Shown here: positions 25,988 through 35,018 of the stretch, piece after piece | Layout of the letters: each line of letters opens with the position of its first letter | Numbering within the stretch: position 1 is the first letter of the stretch | From: Pontibacillus yanchengensis Y32 | Lineage (GTDB): Bacteria; Bacillota; Bacilli; Bacillales; BH030062 | Assembly (NCBI RefSeq): GCF_000770635.1 | Contig: NZ_AVBF01000001.1 | Span: forward strand, 62,001-126,000 | Direction: 5' to 3' | Length of the DNA stretch: 64,000 nt | Notes under the pieces: generated by a model | Databases searched by the model: none | The model's input: only the letters and a program-made list of their open reading frames with translations | What the model was told of the DNA's origin: nothing | Position numbers and translations under genes: made by a program

Positions 25988-27793
25988 CTACTTACGTATT
26001 TTTAGTGAATCATACTCATTTTCAAGTTCTTTTTTCATTTGGTTCATATGCTTTATGAAGGTTTCTAATTCATGAATGTAGCTTTGGTCAAGCTCTACTC
26101 TCTGTTTCTTGGAATCGATATTTACTTTAAGGTTTTTATGAAGGTGTTCTATTAATGTAGTAAACTCATTCAATGTATTATTTTTAATTTTTTCAGTAGA
26201 ATTTCGAAGGAAATTACACATGTGTCTTTCAAAATCATAAAACATTTGTTGAAGCAAATGTTCCGTATTGTAAATTAACTCTGGTTTGACTCGCTCCCAT
26301 TGTTTTTCTTTTATTTTATCTTGTAAGAAAGGTAAACCTGCCATTCCTACTACAGGAATGAGAACAGTTCCTCCCAGAGCAAGTACAATAGCACTTGCCC
26401 CACCCATAGTAACACCAGCTTTAACAGAAGGATTACTTGCACCTGGGTTATCTAGACTTATGGTAGAGTCATAATTTAATAGTGACATTTCATGGTCTGA
26501 TTGAATATGCACGCTCTGCTGGAATGATTGAGTTAAAGCTTTGGATATTTGTTTCTCCAGTTTTTTTAGTAGGGTGAAAATATATTCACTATACTGTTGA
26601 ATCCATTGGTCAAAGCGTGTACGTATTGTCATTGGGATTTGTGACTCAACTAGCGCCTTTATATTGCCTCCTTGAGAAAATTCAATTTTATTTATGATTT
26701 CTTTTTCAAGTGATTCTTGAAAAGCGCGTACAGATTTTAAAACTATATGCTGTATTTCCTCTGTACGTTCTGTTAAATAATTGTTGATTTGTTGCTCACT
26801 TTCATCCCGCTTTTCTTTCCAGTGTTGTAGTGATTGTTCTTCTGCTTGTAACGCTTCTAAAGATTGATTTGCCATTGATTTAACTGTTTCAATCTCTTGT
26901 TTTAGGTTCATATGTATGTGTTCTAAACGAAGCATCATATGTTTTTCTTTTTCTTGCTGTTTTCTACCTTCAAAAGCAATAGTCTGTAATTGTGCTTCAA
27001 TGGATGGTAAACCGGATGTTTCTAGTAATGCATTATCACCAGTTATTTTAGCTTTAAGAGCTTCTTTAGAAGAAACAGTATAAATAATAGGGTTCACCAT
27101 TTCAGTTATGGAACAAAGTCTTCGCTTGAGATAGTCAAGTGTATCTTCTAACTCTTCATCGTCCTCTATACGGTCCACAAAATTGGCTACAAATATAATG
27201 CGATCAGTACCATATTTTAAGATAGTATCTTTTAAAAAGGTAACTTCTGATTGCTTTAAGGGTGATGTGATATCTAATAAAAATACTATAGCGTCTGCAC
27301 GTGGGATAAATTGGTTTGTAATATCAACACGGTGTTCATTTAAATCGTTAACACCAGGTGTATCAACTAATGTAACCCTATTTTTCAATAGAGGAGCAGG
27401 TTTAAATAACTTTAAGTATTTCACATCGTTTGGATTAAAGTTAGCTTCAGCAGTGTACGATTGTAGTGATTCATAAGATAGATTTTTTGTCTCGATTTCT
27501 CCATTTGGTTTGACTACTTGATAGTAATTTTGATTTCCATAAAAAATGGAGTGAATGGCTGCGGTAGTTGGTGTGATATCTGTCGGGAGTGTATCTTCTC
27601 CCAGTAGAGCATTTACGAATGTTGATTTGCCATGTTTGAATTCTCCAACTATCACAAATGTAAAGTAATCATTGATAATGTCTGTCTGTAATTCTTTTAA
27701 CTTCTCTAGTTGGGGGCTGTCTTGTAGCAACTTAATTGTTTTATCCTTTGTTTCGTCTATCTTTTCTAAAATAGCATGTTGCATGTTACTCAC
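25988..27793 (-). CDS. Dynamin-like GTPase, second of the operon
   Basis: 601 residues. G1 GEFKHGKSTFVNALLG, G3 VDTPGVNDL and G4-like ANFVDR; two-helix hydrophobic paddle around residues 445-480 (GGASAIVLALGGTVLIPVVGMAGLPFL), flanked by coiled coils as in BDLP. The GTG start overlaps the stop of the first dynamin gene by 4 bp, so the two are translationally coupled; an ATG 9 bp in is an alternative start. Confidence 0.9.
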   Translation of the reverse strand: MSNMQHAILEKIDETKDKTIKLLQDSPQLEKLKELQTDIINDYFTFVIVGEFKHGKSTFVNALLGEDTLPTDITPTTAAIHSIFYGNQNYYQVVKPNGEIETKNLSYESLQSYTAEANFNPNDVKYLKLFKPAPLLKNRVTLVDTPGVNDLNEHRVDITNQFIPRADAIVFLLDITSPLKQSEVTFLKDTILKYGTDRIIFVANFVDRIEDDEELEDTLDYLKRRLCSITEMVNPIIYTVSSKEALKAKITGDNALLETSGLPSIEAQLQTIAFEGRKQQEKEKHMMLRLEHIHMNLKQEIETVKSMANQSLEALQAEEQSLQHWKEKRDESEQQINNYLTERTEEIQHIVLKSVRAFQESLEKEIINKIEFSQGGNIKALVESQIPMTIRTRFDQWIQQYSEYIFTLLKKLEKQISKALTQSFQQSVHIQSDHEMSLLNYDSTISLDNPGASNPSVKAGVTMGGASAIVLALGGTVLIPVVGMAGLPFLQDKIKEKQWERVKPELIYNTEHLLQQMFYDFERHMCNFLRNSTEKIKNNTLNEFTTLIEHLHKNLKVNIDSKKQRVELDQSYIHELETFIKHMNQMKKELENEYDSLKIRK

Positions 27794-29745
27794 TGTACCA
27801 CACCAGCCTTTTCGTTCTGTTCTAAAGTAATTATAGTTTCTTCAAGACTTTGTTTGATATAATGAAAACGTTGCTCTTGCTGTTTTAAACCTTCTAATCG
27901 TTCTTGAACTTCTGCTTCCTCAAGTTGTGTATTCTCTAATAAAGTATTAAGCTGATGTTCTGTTTCATTTATTTTGTTCTGGATTATTTTCATATAGCGT
28001 TTTTTTACCGTTTCGGTGATTCCTTTCCATTCTTGTTTAAATACTTCTTTTTTCTTTCGTTTTGAATCATAAAATTGATTTTGTAGTTGACGTTCAATTT
28101 TATCTACTTTACTCTCTCTATCTCCAAATAACCAATTAAGTCCCGCATTTACAATAGAAGCGACACCTTCTACAAGACCTGTCAAAACGAAACCTGCAGC
28201 AACAAAAGCTTTATTAAAAATTGAAGAACTGGAACTCCATGATTGACTTAAATCACTATAAATATCCTGAAAGAATGATTCTTGATTTTTTTCTTCCAAG
28301 TCAATTGGTAGGTTGTTTGTTCCTGATTCCGCTTGGTTGTTATAGAGGAAATTCATATTCGAATCAATGGTTAGCCATTCATGCTGCAAGTGTTTTGTAT
28401 TGGATTCTACAACTTCTTCAATAGTATCTTGGATCTTCTTTATTTTTCTGGTATGTAATTCTCTTTCTAATGGAGCAGTACTATTTTCCACAGCTCTGCT
28501 AATTTCTTCAATATGAGCATACTTGTTGTCTTCAAACGTGCTCGTTCCTGTTTCTTGAACCTGGTCTAATTCCCATTCATACCATTTGGTTAGTTCGTGG
28601 TATTTTTGCTCTAGCTTTCGATCAATCTTTTGGAGTGCCTCGTCTCCAATTGTTTTTATATGGTCAAGTTTTTGTCTAAATTCACTCACTTTACCATGAA
28701 GTCCATTAATTTCTTGGGTTAAAGATGATTTTTCCTGAGGAATTTGTTTTTCCAGAGTATCTTGAATTACACGAATTGAACGCTGTACTGGTCTTTGTAG
28801 CTTCACATTGCCCCGATCATACTGTAAGAATTCCGCCAGTTCCTTCTCTAGTTCAAGAAAGCCTGTCTCCTCTATGGACCAAGGTTCAATAATTCTCCCT
28901 CGTTTTGTTTTCATTTCTTCTCCATTGACTTTACGACGTGCATTTAAGGCTTGAAGAGAAGATACCATAAAGATCTTAGGCTCTGTATGTAAAATGTTAG
29001 CAAGCTCTGTTTCTGCGTGTTGGATAACTTTTTGTCTGTCTCCTTCGGTTTTCAAATCGTCTTTAAAATTTATGACCACAAAGATTTTTTGAATGTCATT
29101 ACGTAATAAGCGATCTCGCAGAAAACTACGTTCAGAATCTGATAAGATTTTGTTTGCTGATAATAATAGAATAGCAGCGTCTGATGTAGGAATAATTGAG
29201 TTAGTAATATGCTCACGGTTAGGGTCCATATCATTTGTACCAGGTGTATCAATAATATCGACTTGATCTTTCAAAAATGGTAATGGGTGATGTATTCTTG
29301 CATATTTTATTTGCTTTAGATAATTAATAGTTTGTTCATATTCTTTCTCAGAAGCAGGATCTCCTTGAATAGCTTCTTTTGGAGCGACTAGTGATTTGAA
29401 ATCTTTTTCTTGAATTTTTTCAGAGGTCTTCTTGTCATCTTGAAAGTGAAGATTAATGGAAGGTTCTTCAGCGTAAGAAATGACATTTAAAATGGTGGTA
29501 GTTGGACGGGCCAAAGAAGGCAGGATTTTCTTGCCTAATAAAGCATTGATAAAAGTTGATTTACCTCGTGAAAATTCCCCTACAACGGTGATTTGAAAGT
29601 TGTTTTGTTCAATATCATTATATAATTCATTGATTTCCTCAGTTTTATGATGTTCTCTACGTTCATTATATAATTTTGAAATTTGATTAAGTTGGGTTAA
29701 AACATTATGTCTAGCATTAGTATATGCCTCGAGTTTAAAACTCAA
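27790..29745 (-). CDS. Dynamin-like GTPase, first of the operon
   Basis: About 651 residues. G1 GEFSRGKSTFINALLG, G3 IDTPGTNDM, G4-like INFKDD; hydrophobic paddle near the C-terminal third (FNKAFVAAGFVLTGLVEG), then a long helical tail. I start it at TTG 29745 because AAAGGAGGA lies 7 bp upstream; an ATG at 29763 lies before that site. First gene of a four-gene minus-strand operon. Confidence 0.9.
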   Translation of the reverse strand: MSFKLEAYTNARHNVLTQLNQISKLYNERREHHKTEEINELYNDIEQNNFQITVVGEFSRGKSTFINALLGKKILPSLARPTTTILNVISYAEEPSINLHFQDDKKTSEKIQEKDFKSLVAPKEAIQGDPASEKEYEQTINYLKQIKYARIHHPLPFLKDQVDIIDTPGTNDMDPNREHITNSIIPTSDAAILLLSANKILSDSERSFLRDRLLRNDIQKIFVVINFKDDLKTEGDRQKVIQHAETELANILHTEPKIFMVSSLQALNARRKVNGEEMKTKRGRIIEPWSIEETGFLELEKELAEFLQYDRGNVKLQRPVQRSIRVIQDTLEKQIPQEKSSLTQEINGLHGKVSEFRQKLDHIKTIGDEALQKIDRKLEQKYHELTKWYEWELDQVQETGTSTFEDNKYAHIEEISRAVENSTAPLERELHTRKIKKIQDTIEEVVESNTKHLQHEWLTIDSNMNFLYNNQAESGTNNLPIDLEEKNQESFFQDIYSDLSQSWSSSSSIFNKAFVAAGFVLTGLVEGVASIVNAGLNWLFGDRESKVDKIERQLQNQFYDSKRKKKEVFKQEWKGITETVKKRYMKIIQNKINETEHQLNTLLENTQLEEAEVQERLEGLKQQEQRFHYIKQSLEETIITLEQNEKAGVVQ

Positions 29746-30295
29746 TTGGTATCCTCCTTTCATATTTATATTCTCTAAGTGGGTACGAATCCAGTAAATG
29801 TGTCCGATTCCATAAAACTTTATTTCTTAATAGTAAGAGTAGTGAGTCTGATTTGCTAACCTAGGTTCAAATAAATAGTTTTAATCAAATTTATATGTTG
29901 GTTAAATACAAGTGGAAGCCAATCACTTTGCGTATATGAGTTAGCTGAAACAAAGGGAAAGTTAATTAAAATTTTCCTTTATTTTAGTACAAAATGCTTA
30001 TAAATGATAGGGGGATAAGGTTTTAGGGGAAGATTTCATGTAATTTAGTTTATTTTCCTGTAAATGTGTGGTGAATAGTTTTGATGATGACAAGCATTTT
30101 CCGCTTAAGTCTATAAGTGTTTTCTTAGTTTTAATCGAACTCAATTTCCTAAATGCGGATTTGTGATTTCTAACTATTACCAAAAACGCCTGCAATATCT
30201 AAAACAAATAGAGCTCTATAACACACCTGTTCTTACTAACGAATCGATTATTAATATGAGTAATGAATAACAATCATATAAGGAGTGCTATAGGT
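29746..30295. other. Divergent intergenic region, dynamin operon and amidase
   Basis: About 550 AT-rich bp that must carry promoters for both directions; I cannot fix either. A short plus-strand frame around 30155-30265 reads like the C-terminal end of a lost protein, but it has no start. Confidence 0.4.
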
Positions 30296-30970
30296 ATGAC
30301 AAAACGAGTAGCCTGGGATAATGGACATGGTTTTAACACTTTCGGCAAGAGGTCGCCAGATGGGGAGAGGGAGTGGTCGTTTAATGATGAGGTTGGAACA
30401 GCAGGAATTCATCGGTTAAGGCAGTATGAGGGTGTGGAAGTGTTTAGGTTGGATGATCCTACAGGGAAGCGTGATGTACCGTTAACGGAGCGGACGAATA
30501 AAGCAAATCAATGGAAGGCGGATATCCTCGTTTCCTGCCACCACAATGCGTATCAAGGGAAATGGGGGAGCCATACGGGGATTGAAACATATACCTATGT
30601 TGGTCATTGGCCTGAAGCGAAAAGATTAGCTAATTTAGTTCATAAGCGTGTGGTAGATGTATATGGTTTAGCTGATCGAGGGCTCAAGAAAGCTGATTTT
30701 CATATGTTACGAGAATCGGTCATGCCAGCTGTATTATGCGAGTTGGGTTTTATGGATTCTACTATTGATATAAGGAAGCTGCGAAATAGAGCGTTACTTC
30801 AACAAGCAGGCGAAGCTATAGCGGATGGTATTGCGGACTATTTAGGATTGAAACTTAAGGATTCGGATTCTTTTGTGATTGAGATGGAAGGGATGAGTCT
30901 TACGAAGCGTGAAGAGGTGGAACAATGGTTACGTGAGCGGGGATGGGTTTATAGTATAAAGAATGGGTGA
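30296..30970 (+). CDS. N-acetylmuramoyl-L-alanine amidase (Amidase_3)
   Basis: Zinc amidase cleaving the muramoyl-alanine bond. In ~224 residues: first zinc His in WDNGHG, Glu in SFNDEVG, second His in SCHHNAY, catalytic Glu in CELGFMD. No signal peptide, so it resembles the cytoplasmic or phage-type lysins (CwlC, XlyB style) that need a holin or mother-cell lysis. A ~45-residue C-terminal extension follows. ATG 30296 is used because AAGGAG lies upstream; an ATG at 30263 has no site. Confidence 0.88.
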   Translation: MTKRVAWDNGHGFNTFGKRSPDGEREWSFNDEVGTAGIHRLRQYEGVEVFRLDDPTGKRDVPLTERTNKANQWKADILVSCHHNAYQGKWGSHTGIETYTYVGHWPEAKRLANLVHKRVVDVYGLADRGLKKADFHMLRESVMPAVLCELGFMDSTIDIRKLRNRALLQQAGEAIADGIADYLGLKLKDSDSFVIEMEGMSLTKREEVEQWLRERGWVYSIKNG

Positions 30971-31030
30971 GATGAGGGGACAGGTCCCTCATCCCATTTT
31001 TTGGGACGAGGAACCTGTCCCCGCGTCCCA
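30968..31030. repeat. REP pair, opposite orientation
   Basis: Units at 30968-30996 (core centre AG) and 31002-31030 (centre CT), 5 bp apart, between the amidase and SEC-C genes. Confidence 0.9.
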
Positions 31031-31082
31031 TCCCACACATGTTACACTATACATATGAAAATTCGACAAAGGAGTTTATTAG

Positions 31083-32903
31083 ATGAGTCAGGGACGGAAT
31101 GATTTGTGTGCTTGTGGAAGTGGCAAGAAGTATAAGAAGTGTTGTATGAAGAAGGAACAGGTGGTGGAATTAAAGGAGCGTAAAGAGGAGAGGTTTCATA
31201 GACAAAAGCAATCGTTAGTGTATCAATTAGAAGAATTTTTTGCAGGTAGCTTAACCCCTTCCAAGGTACGTGAAATGAATGACGTATTTTATAATCGTAT
31301 TACCTACCGTAGAAAGGATATGGAGGGCTTCTTTCAATTTTGGATGTACTTCTTTTACCGATATGATAATGGACTGCGTGGGATTGAATGGTTCTGGAAA
31401 GAAATGGGCAATCGTCTTTCAACACAAGAGGCCGAGATGGCGAAAAGATGGTTGGAGATGAAGCCTCGGTTTCTCACAGCGATTGAGGAGAAGGATGAGG
31501 TCATTGTATATGAAGATTATCGAACCGGGGAGACCTTTCCGTGTGCAAAAGATCTGGGTACTACGGCAACCCAGCTTGCCTGGAGTAGCACAGTCGCGTT
31601 GCTTGAGCCACTGGGGGATGTGTATTATTTTAACGGATTGAGAATGTTCCAAAGTCCTAACAAGTTACAGAAAGCGTATGAGCATGTAGACGCGCTGGCG
31701 GAAGACGCAGGGAAAGAGTTTGACGAAGCGGTGATGGAAGCTTACCCTGATATATTAGAAATTTTCCTTACAAATGCTTATCGTTCCCGGGAAGAGGTAC
31801 CTATTTCTACCTATACGTACACATTCCGAGTGAAGGAATCAACAAGTGCTACGTCCTTTCTAATGAATGAGCCAGACGTGTTTATAGAAAATCAGGGAGT
31901 AGAAGAAGTTCAATTTTCTTGGGTGAAAAACTGGCTACTCTATAAAGATAATGAAGCAGCTGGGGATATTCAACTTGGAGAAGTTTATGCAAAGCTGACT
32001 GCCAAAGATGGCTTTCTAACCGCCGTTCTTTACACGAAAGACTATCAGGATACCTTGCTGGAAAAAATGAACGATAATAGTTTGGAATACCTTGGTATGG
32101 AGGAAGAAGTGATTGGCTATGGACCTTCGGTAACCCTTTCCCAAAACGCAATCTATCTCCAAGAAGGAGTCCCAGAATATTTTATCCCCATTGCTCAAAC
32201 AGCTCTAACCGTTGATCTAGATGTGGAAATCCCTACACTAGGAAATAAATCTCTCCGTGAGTCAGTAGCCCAGGGAGAAACGGAAAAAGTTGAATGGTGG
32301 CTACGTGGGTCAGAGTATAATGAGCAATATCGTATGCTAGAAGAATTTGGCCATTTAACCGTTACACCTGATTATAATACGATACGTCGAAAGCTAGGCA
32401 TGCCGCTGTCACCGTTTGTCACAGGTGGGGAAAAGCGTCAATCTTCTATTCAACCTATACAGATGAAAGACCCTAACCTGAACTATATCATTGAGGGAGA
32501 AGTCTCTTACTATCAGGACTTAGGTATCACACCAGAGACGAAGGATGCGTTCTATGCCCGTGACTTGGTTCTATTTTTCAAGGAAAAAGTACAAGGCAAA
32601 TCCCAAGCCACGTACCGTAAATATAGGGCATCATTATATGATATTAGAATATTGCTAGAAGTGAGTGGAGTAGGCAGCTGGGAAGAATGCGACGAGGCAT
32701 TTTGGTGCCGTTATGTAGTCGAGGAACTTGTCGATATGTATTACATGGTAAGCCCAACCCATATGAAAGAAATGATTTCCGTGATCAAGGCATTTGTGAA
32801 ATGGTTGGACGACCATAAAAACCTAGGCATCTATCATGACGTAGCCCGCTACTTTAAAGAACATGAAGCAGAAATCTTCTCAAAAACCGTAAGCGTCAAG
32901 TGA
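31083..32903 (+). CDS. SEC-C zinc-motif protein of unknown function
   Basis: 606 residues. The first 25 hold a SEC-C motif (RNDLCACGSGKKYKKCC) like that of SecA and YecA, which binds zinc and often contacts ribosomes or SecB-like partners. The rest is soluble with no known domain; residues about 515-600 are helical and recall an N-terminal integrase (SAM-like) fold (FFKEKVQGKSQATYRKYRASLYDI), a weak resemblance. AAAGGAG precedes the ATG. Single gene flanked by REP pairs. Confidence 0.75.
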   Translation: MSQGRNDLCACGSGKKYKKCCMKKEQVVELKERKEERFHRQKQSLVYQLEEFFAGSLTPSKVREMNDVFYNRITYRRKDMEGFFQFWMYFFYRYDNGLRGIEWFWKEMGNRLSTQEAEMAKRWLEMKPRFLTAIEEKDEVIVYEDYRTGETFPCAKDLGTTATQLAWSSTVALLEPLGDVYYFNGLRMFQSPNKLQKAYEHVDALAEDAGKEFDEAVMEAYPDILEIFLTNAYRSREEVPISTYTYTFRVKESTSATSFLMNEPDVFIENQGVEEVQFSWVKNWLLYKDNEAAGDIQLGEVYAKLTAKDGFLTAVLYTKDYQDTLLEKMNDNSLEYLGMEEEVIGYGPSVTLSQNAIYLQEGVPEYFIPIAQTALTVDLDVEIPTLGNKSLRESVAQGETEKVEWWLRGSEYNEQYRMLEEFGHLTVTPDYNTIRRKLGMPLSPFVTGGEKRQSSIQPIQMKDPNLNYIIEGEVSYYQDLGITPETKDAFYARDLVLFFKEKVQGKSQATYRKYRASLYDIRILLEVSGVGSWEECDEAFWCRYVVEELVDMYYMVSPTHMKEMISVIKAFVKWLDDHKNLGIYHDVARYFKEHEAEIFSKTVSVK

Positions 32904-32911
32904 GATGGGAG

Positions 32912-32975
32912 TGGGATGAGGGGACAGGTTCATCGTCCCACTAAAGTGGGACGGAGGGACAGGTCCCTCGTCTCA
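32912..32975. repeat. REP pair, same orientation
   Basis: Units at 32912-32940 (core decayed to GGGACAGGTTCA) and 32947-32975, both with AG centres, in the gap between convergent genes. Confidence 0.88.
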
Positions 32976-33557
32976 TTAAGTCACTAGAAATCGTAGCCAA
33001 TATCCGGTGAGTTTGGTGTATTCACTTAATACGATTCGCTTATCATATTCATTCATTTTGCCTGATGTTTCAAAAGGAGAAGGGGCAACGGCATAACTCA
33101 GATTCATATCTGTAGAAGAGAAGATTGTTTCAAATGTATATCTCGACCTTAGCGTATGGTAATCACTCGTTACTACGACAGCGGAGGTGATGTCCCTTTT
33201 TTCCATGATATCTTTGGAGAAAAGGGCATTTTCGTATGTACTGGTGGCTTTGTTTTCTTCTAGGATGACCTCCTCTGGAATCCCGAGTTTGATTGCTTCC
33301 TCTATTGTTGTGGTTGGCTCTGTGGCGTTGGTTAAAATGATTTTTTCTCCATACCCCTTTTGATAAAGCTTGACGGCATGCTCTAATCTCCCATCATTAC
33401 CACTTAGCACAATGATTGCTTCTGATTTTTGAGGGTTTCCTTCAATGACCAGATGCTCCCTGCCGAGTATAGAGTAAGTAATGATGAGGATGATTAGAAG
33501 GCACAGGGGAACTAACCCTGCGATGAAAAGGTTTCGTATGAGAATGCGTTTGTTCAT
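32976..33557 (-). CDS. YdcF/SanA-type DUF218 membrane protein
   Basis: 193 residues: one N-terminal transmembrane segment (about 9-31) then a DUF218 domain with IIVLSGNDGRLEHAVKLY, ENKATSTYENA and VVVTSDYHTLRSRYTFE, all typical of the family. Function is not settled; members are tied to envelope integrity. It follows the O-antigen-ligase-like gene by 54 bp on the same strand, consistent with an envelope-polysaccharide role. Confidence 0.82.
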   Translation of the reverse strand: MNKRILIRNLFIAGLVPLCLLIILIITYSILGREHLVIEGNPQKSEAIIVLSGNDGRLEHAVKLYQKGYGEKIILTNATEPTTTIEEAIKLGIPEEVILEENKATSTYENALFSKDIMEKRDITSAVVVTSDYHTLRSRYTFETIFSSTDMNLSYAVAPSPFETSGKMNEYDKRIVLSEYTKLTGYWLRFLVT

Positions 33558-33611
33558 GGGTTATCCATTCCTATCTGTGTCGTTTATTAGGATTGCTACT
33601 TCTATTTACCC

Positions 33612-34931
33612 TCATTTAGCTTCAAAGATTCGTGTGGAGTATGTTGCGTGTTCCGTTTTTTTAACTTTTCGATTAACCATGCCAAGCAATACCCAGAAAA
33701 ATGGAGCGACGGTAATGACGCTTATATTAAAGAAAGCTTGTACGAGATACGCCAAAAGTGCTGCGATGATGCCAGCTTCCAGGAAGGACTGTTGAGCATA
33801 TTTGATATTTTGTAAGATAGGTATGCTTTTTATGAATGTGGTACTTAAGAGTATAAGATACACAACTAAAGCTGGAACGCCCATTGTCACGGCTAGCTGT
33901 AAGTATTCATTATGTGCTTTATCGACGATGATGTCTTCATTTCCACTAAAATAGATACGCTTCTCCTCCGGTCGATCTGGGAACACATCTGCGAATGTGT
34001 CGGGTCCTGACCCAAGCCATATGTGTTCTGGAACGAGTGGGAGTGCGTTTTTCCATATGTATAGCCTGCTTGATCCTGCGTGTTGATTGCCTTCGATTAC
34101 TTGCTTTCCTTCATCTACTAATCCCGCGGTTCGTTTTACCAATGATCCATCCTCTGTCAGGCCTATTCCTATAAATAGCACGAGAAAACTGAACGAAAGA
34201 GCGAGCCATTTTTTCCAGAGTTGCTTGTGTTTGAAAACGTAATATGTAAGAAAAAGAAACCCAACAAACGTTCCAACCCAGGCGCTACGGGTGGAGGAGT
34301 AGAGCATGGATGCGAACAAGATGGATAGCAGTAGGAAGTAATACACGTTCTGTGACCTTTTTGTAGTAGATAGGTAGAATCCCATCCCAATCATCAGCAT
34401 AATCGTTACATACGACCCGTAGAAATTCGGATTGCCAAAGAAACCATAACTCCTGTCCCAGCCTTCAGCGTGAGTGGTTCGTGGGAGGAAGTCTAGCTGG
34501 AAGTGTTGCAGAATTGCATAGATGGCAACCAGTCCGGATACGAATGTTAGATATGTCAGGAGGCGTCTGTCCTCTTTTTCTGTGAAAAACAAATACACGA
34601 ATAGAAATAGCGTGATATAGCCCACCCATGCAATCAACCCTTCTAACCGACCCGATGCCCCAATGTAGGAAGTGGATGGATCGACGGAAAAGAGGGTGGA
34701 TAGGGCGATTAGGAATAGAAAGGAACCAGCCAGGATGATGGGCGTGTTCCATCTCGGTGTGAGCTTTTTTTGGAGTAGCTGCCATAGGATATACAACCAA
34801 ACCACAACCGTCATCCACTTTAAGTAAAAGAACTTCGTCGTGGTGAACGAGTAGTCTAGGAAGGTGGGGTAGATTAGTACGGGAAATAACGTTAAGAATA
34901 GTAGGATGACGTTTTTCATAGGCTCACTCAT
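33612..34931 (-). CDS. O-antigen ligase/polymerase-like membrane protein (Wzy_C)
   Basis: 439 residues with about 11 transmembrane segments. The Wzy_C signature is visible: YSSTRSAWVGTFVGFLFL, a large outer loop with GSGPDTFADVFP, then DKAHNEYLQLAVTMGVPAL (conserved His). In Gram-positives such proteins polymerise or attach cell-surface glycans; the acceptor is unknown. It is separate from the Wzx/Wzy cluster at 1.7-15.3 kb. Confidence 0.85.
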   Translation of the reverse strand: MSEPMKNVILLFLTLFPVLIYPTFLDYSFTTTKFFYLKWMTVVVWLYILWQLLQKKLTPRWNTPIILAGSFLFLIALSTLFSVDPSTSYIGASGRLEGLIAWVGYITLFLFVYLFFTEKEDRRLLTYLTFVSGLVAIYAILQHFQLDFLPRTTHAEGWDRSYGFFGNPNFYGSYVTIMLMIGMGFYLSTTKRSQNVYYFLLLSILFASMLYSSTRSAWVGTFVGFLFLTYYVFKHKQLWKKWLALSFSFLVLFIGIGLTEDGSLVKRTAGLVDEGKQVIEGNQHAGSSRLYIWKNALPLVPEHIWLGSGPDTFADVFPDRPEEKRIYFSGNEDIIVDKAHNEYLQLAVTMGVPALVVYLILLSTTFIKSIPILQNIKYAQQSFLEAGIIAALLAYLVQAFFNISVITVAPFFWVLLGMVNRKVKKTEHATYSTRIFEAK

Positions 34932-35018
34932 TTCTGTATCTAGTCCTTTTTTACTCTATCATATGTGGCAGAATCTGTGACCCACGAATTTCCAATAGTG
35001 GGATGAGGGGACAGGTCC

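Noticed and set aside
29998-30195. 65-codon minus-strand frame in the dynamin/amidase gap
   Set aside because: No ribosome site, no recognisable family; the opposite strand also shows an equally short open stretch, so neither is convincing.
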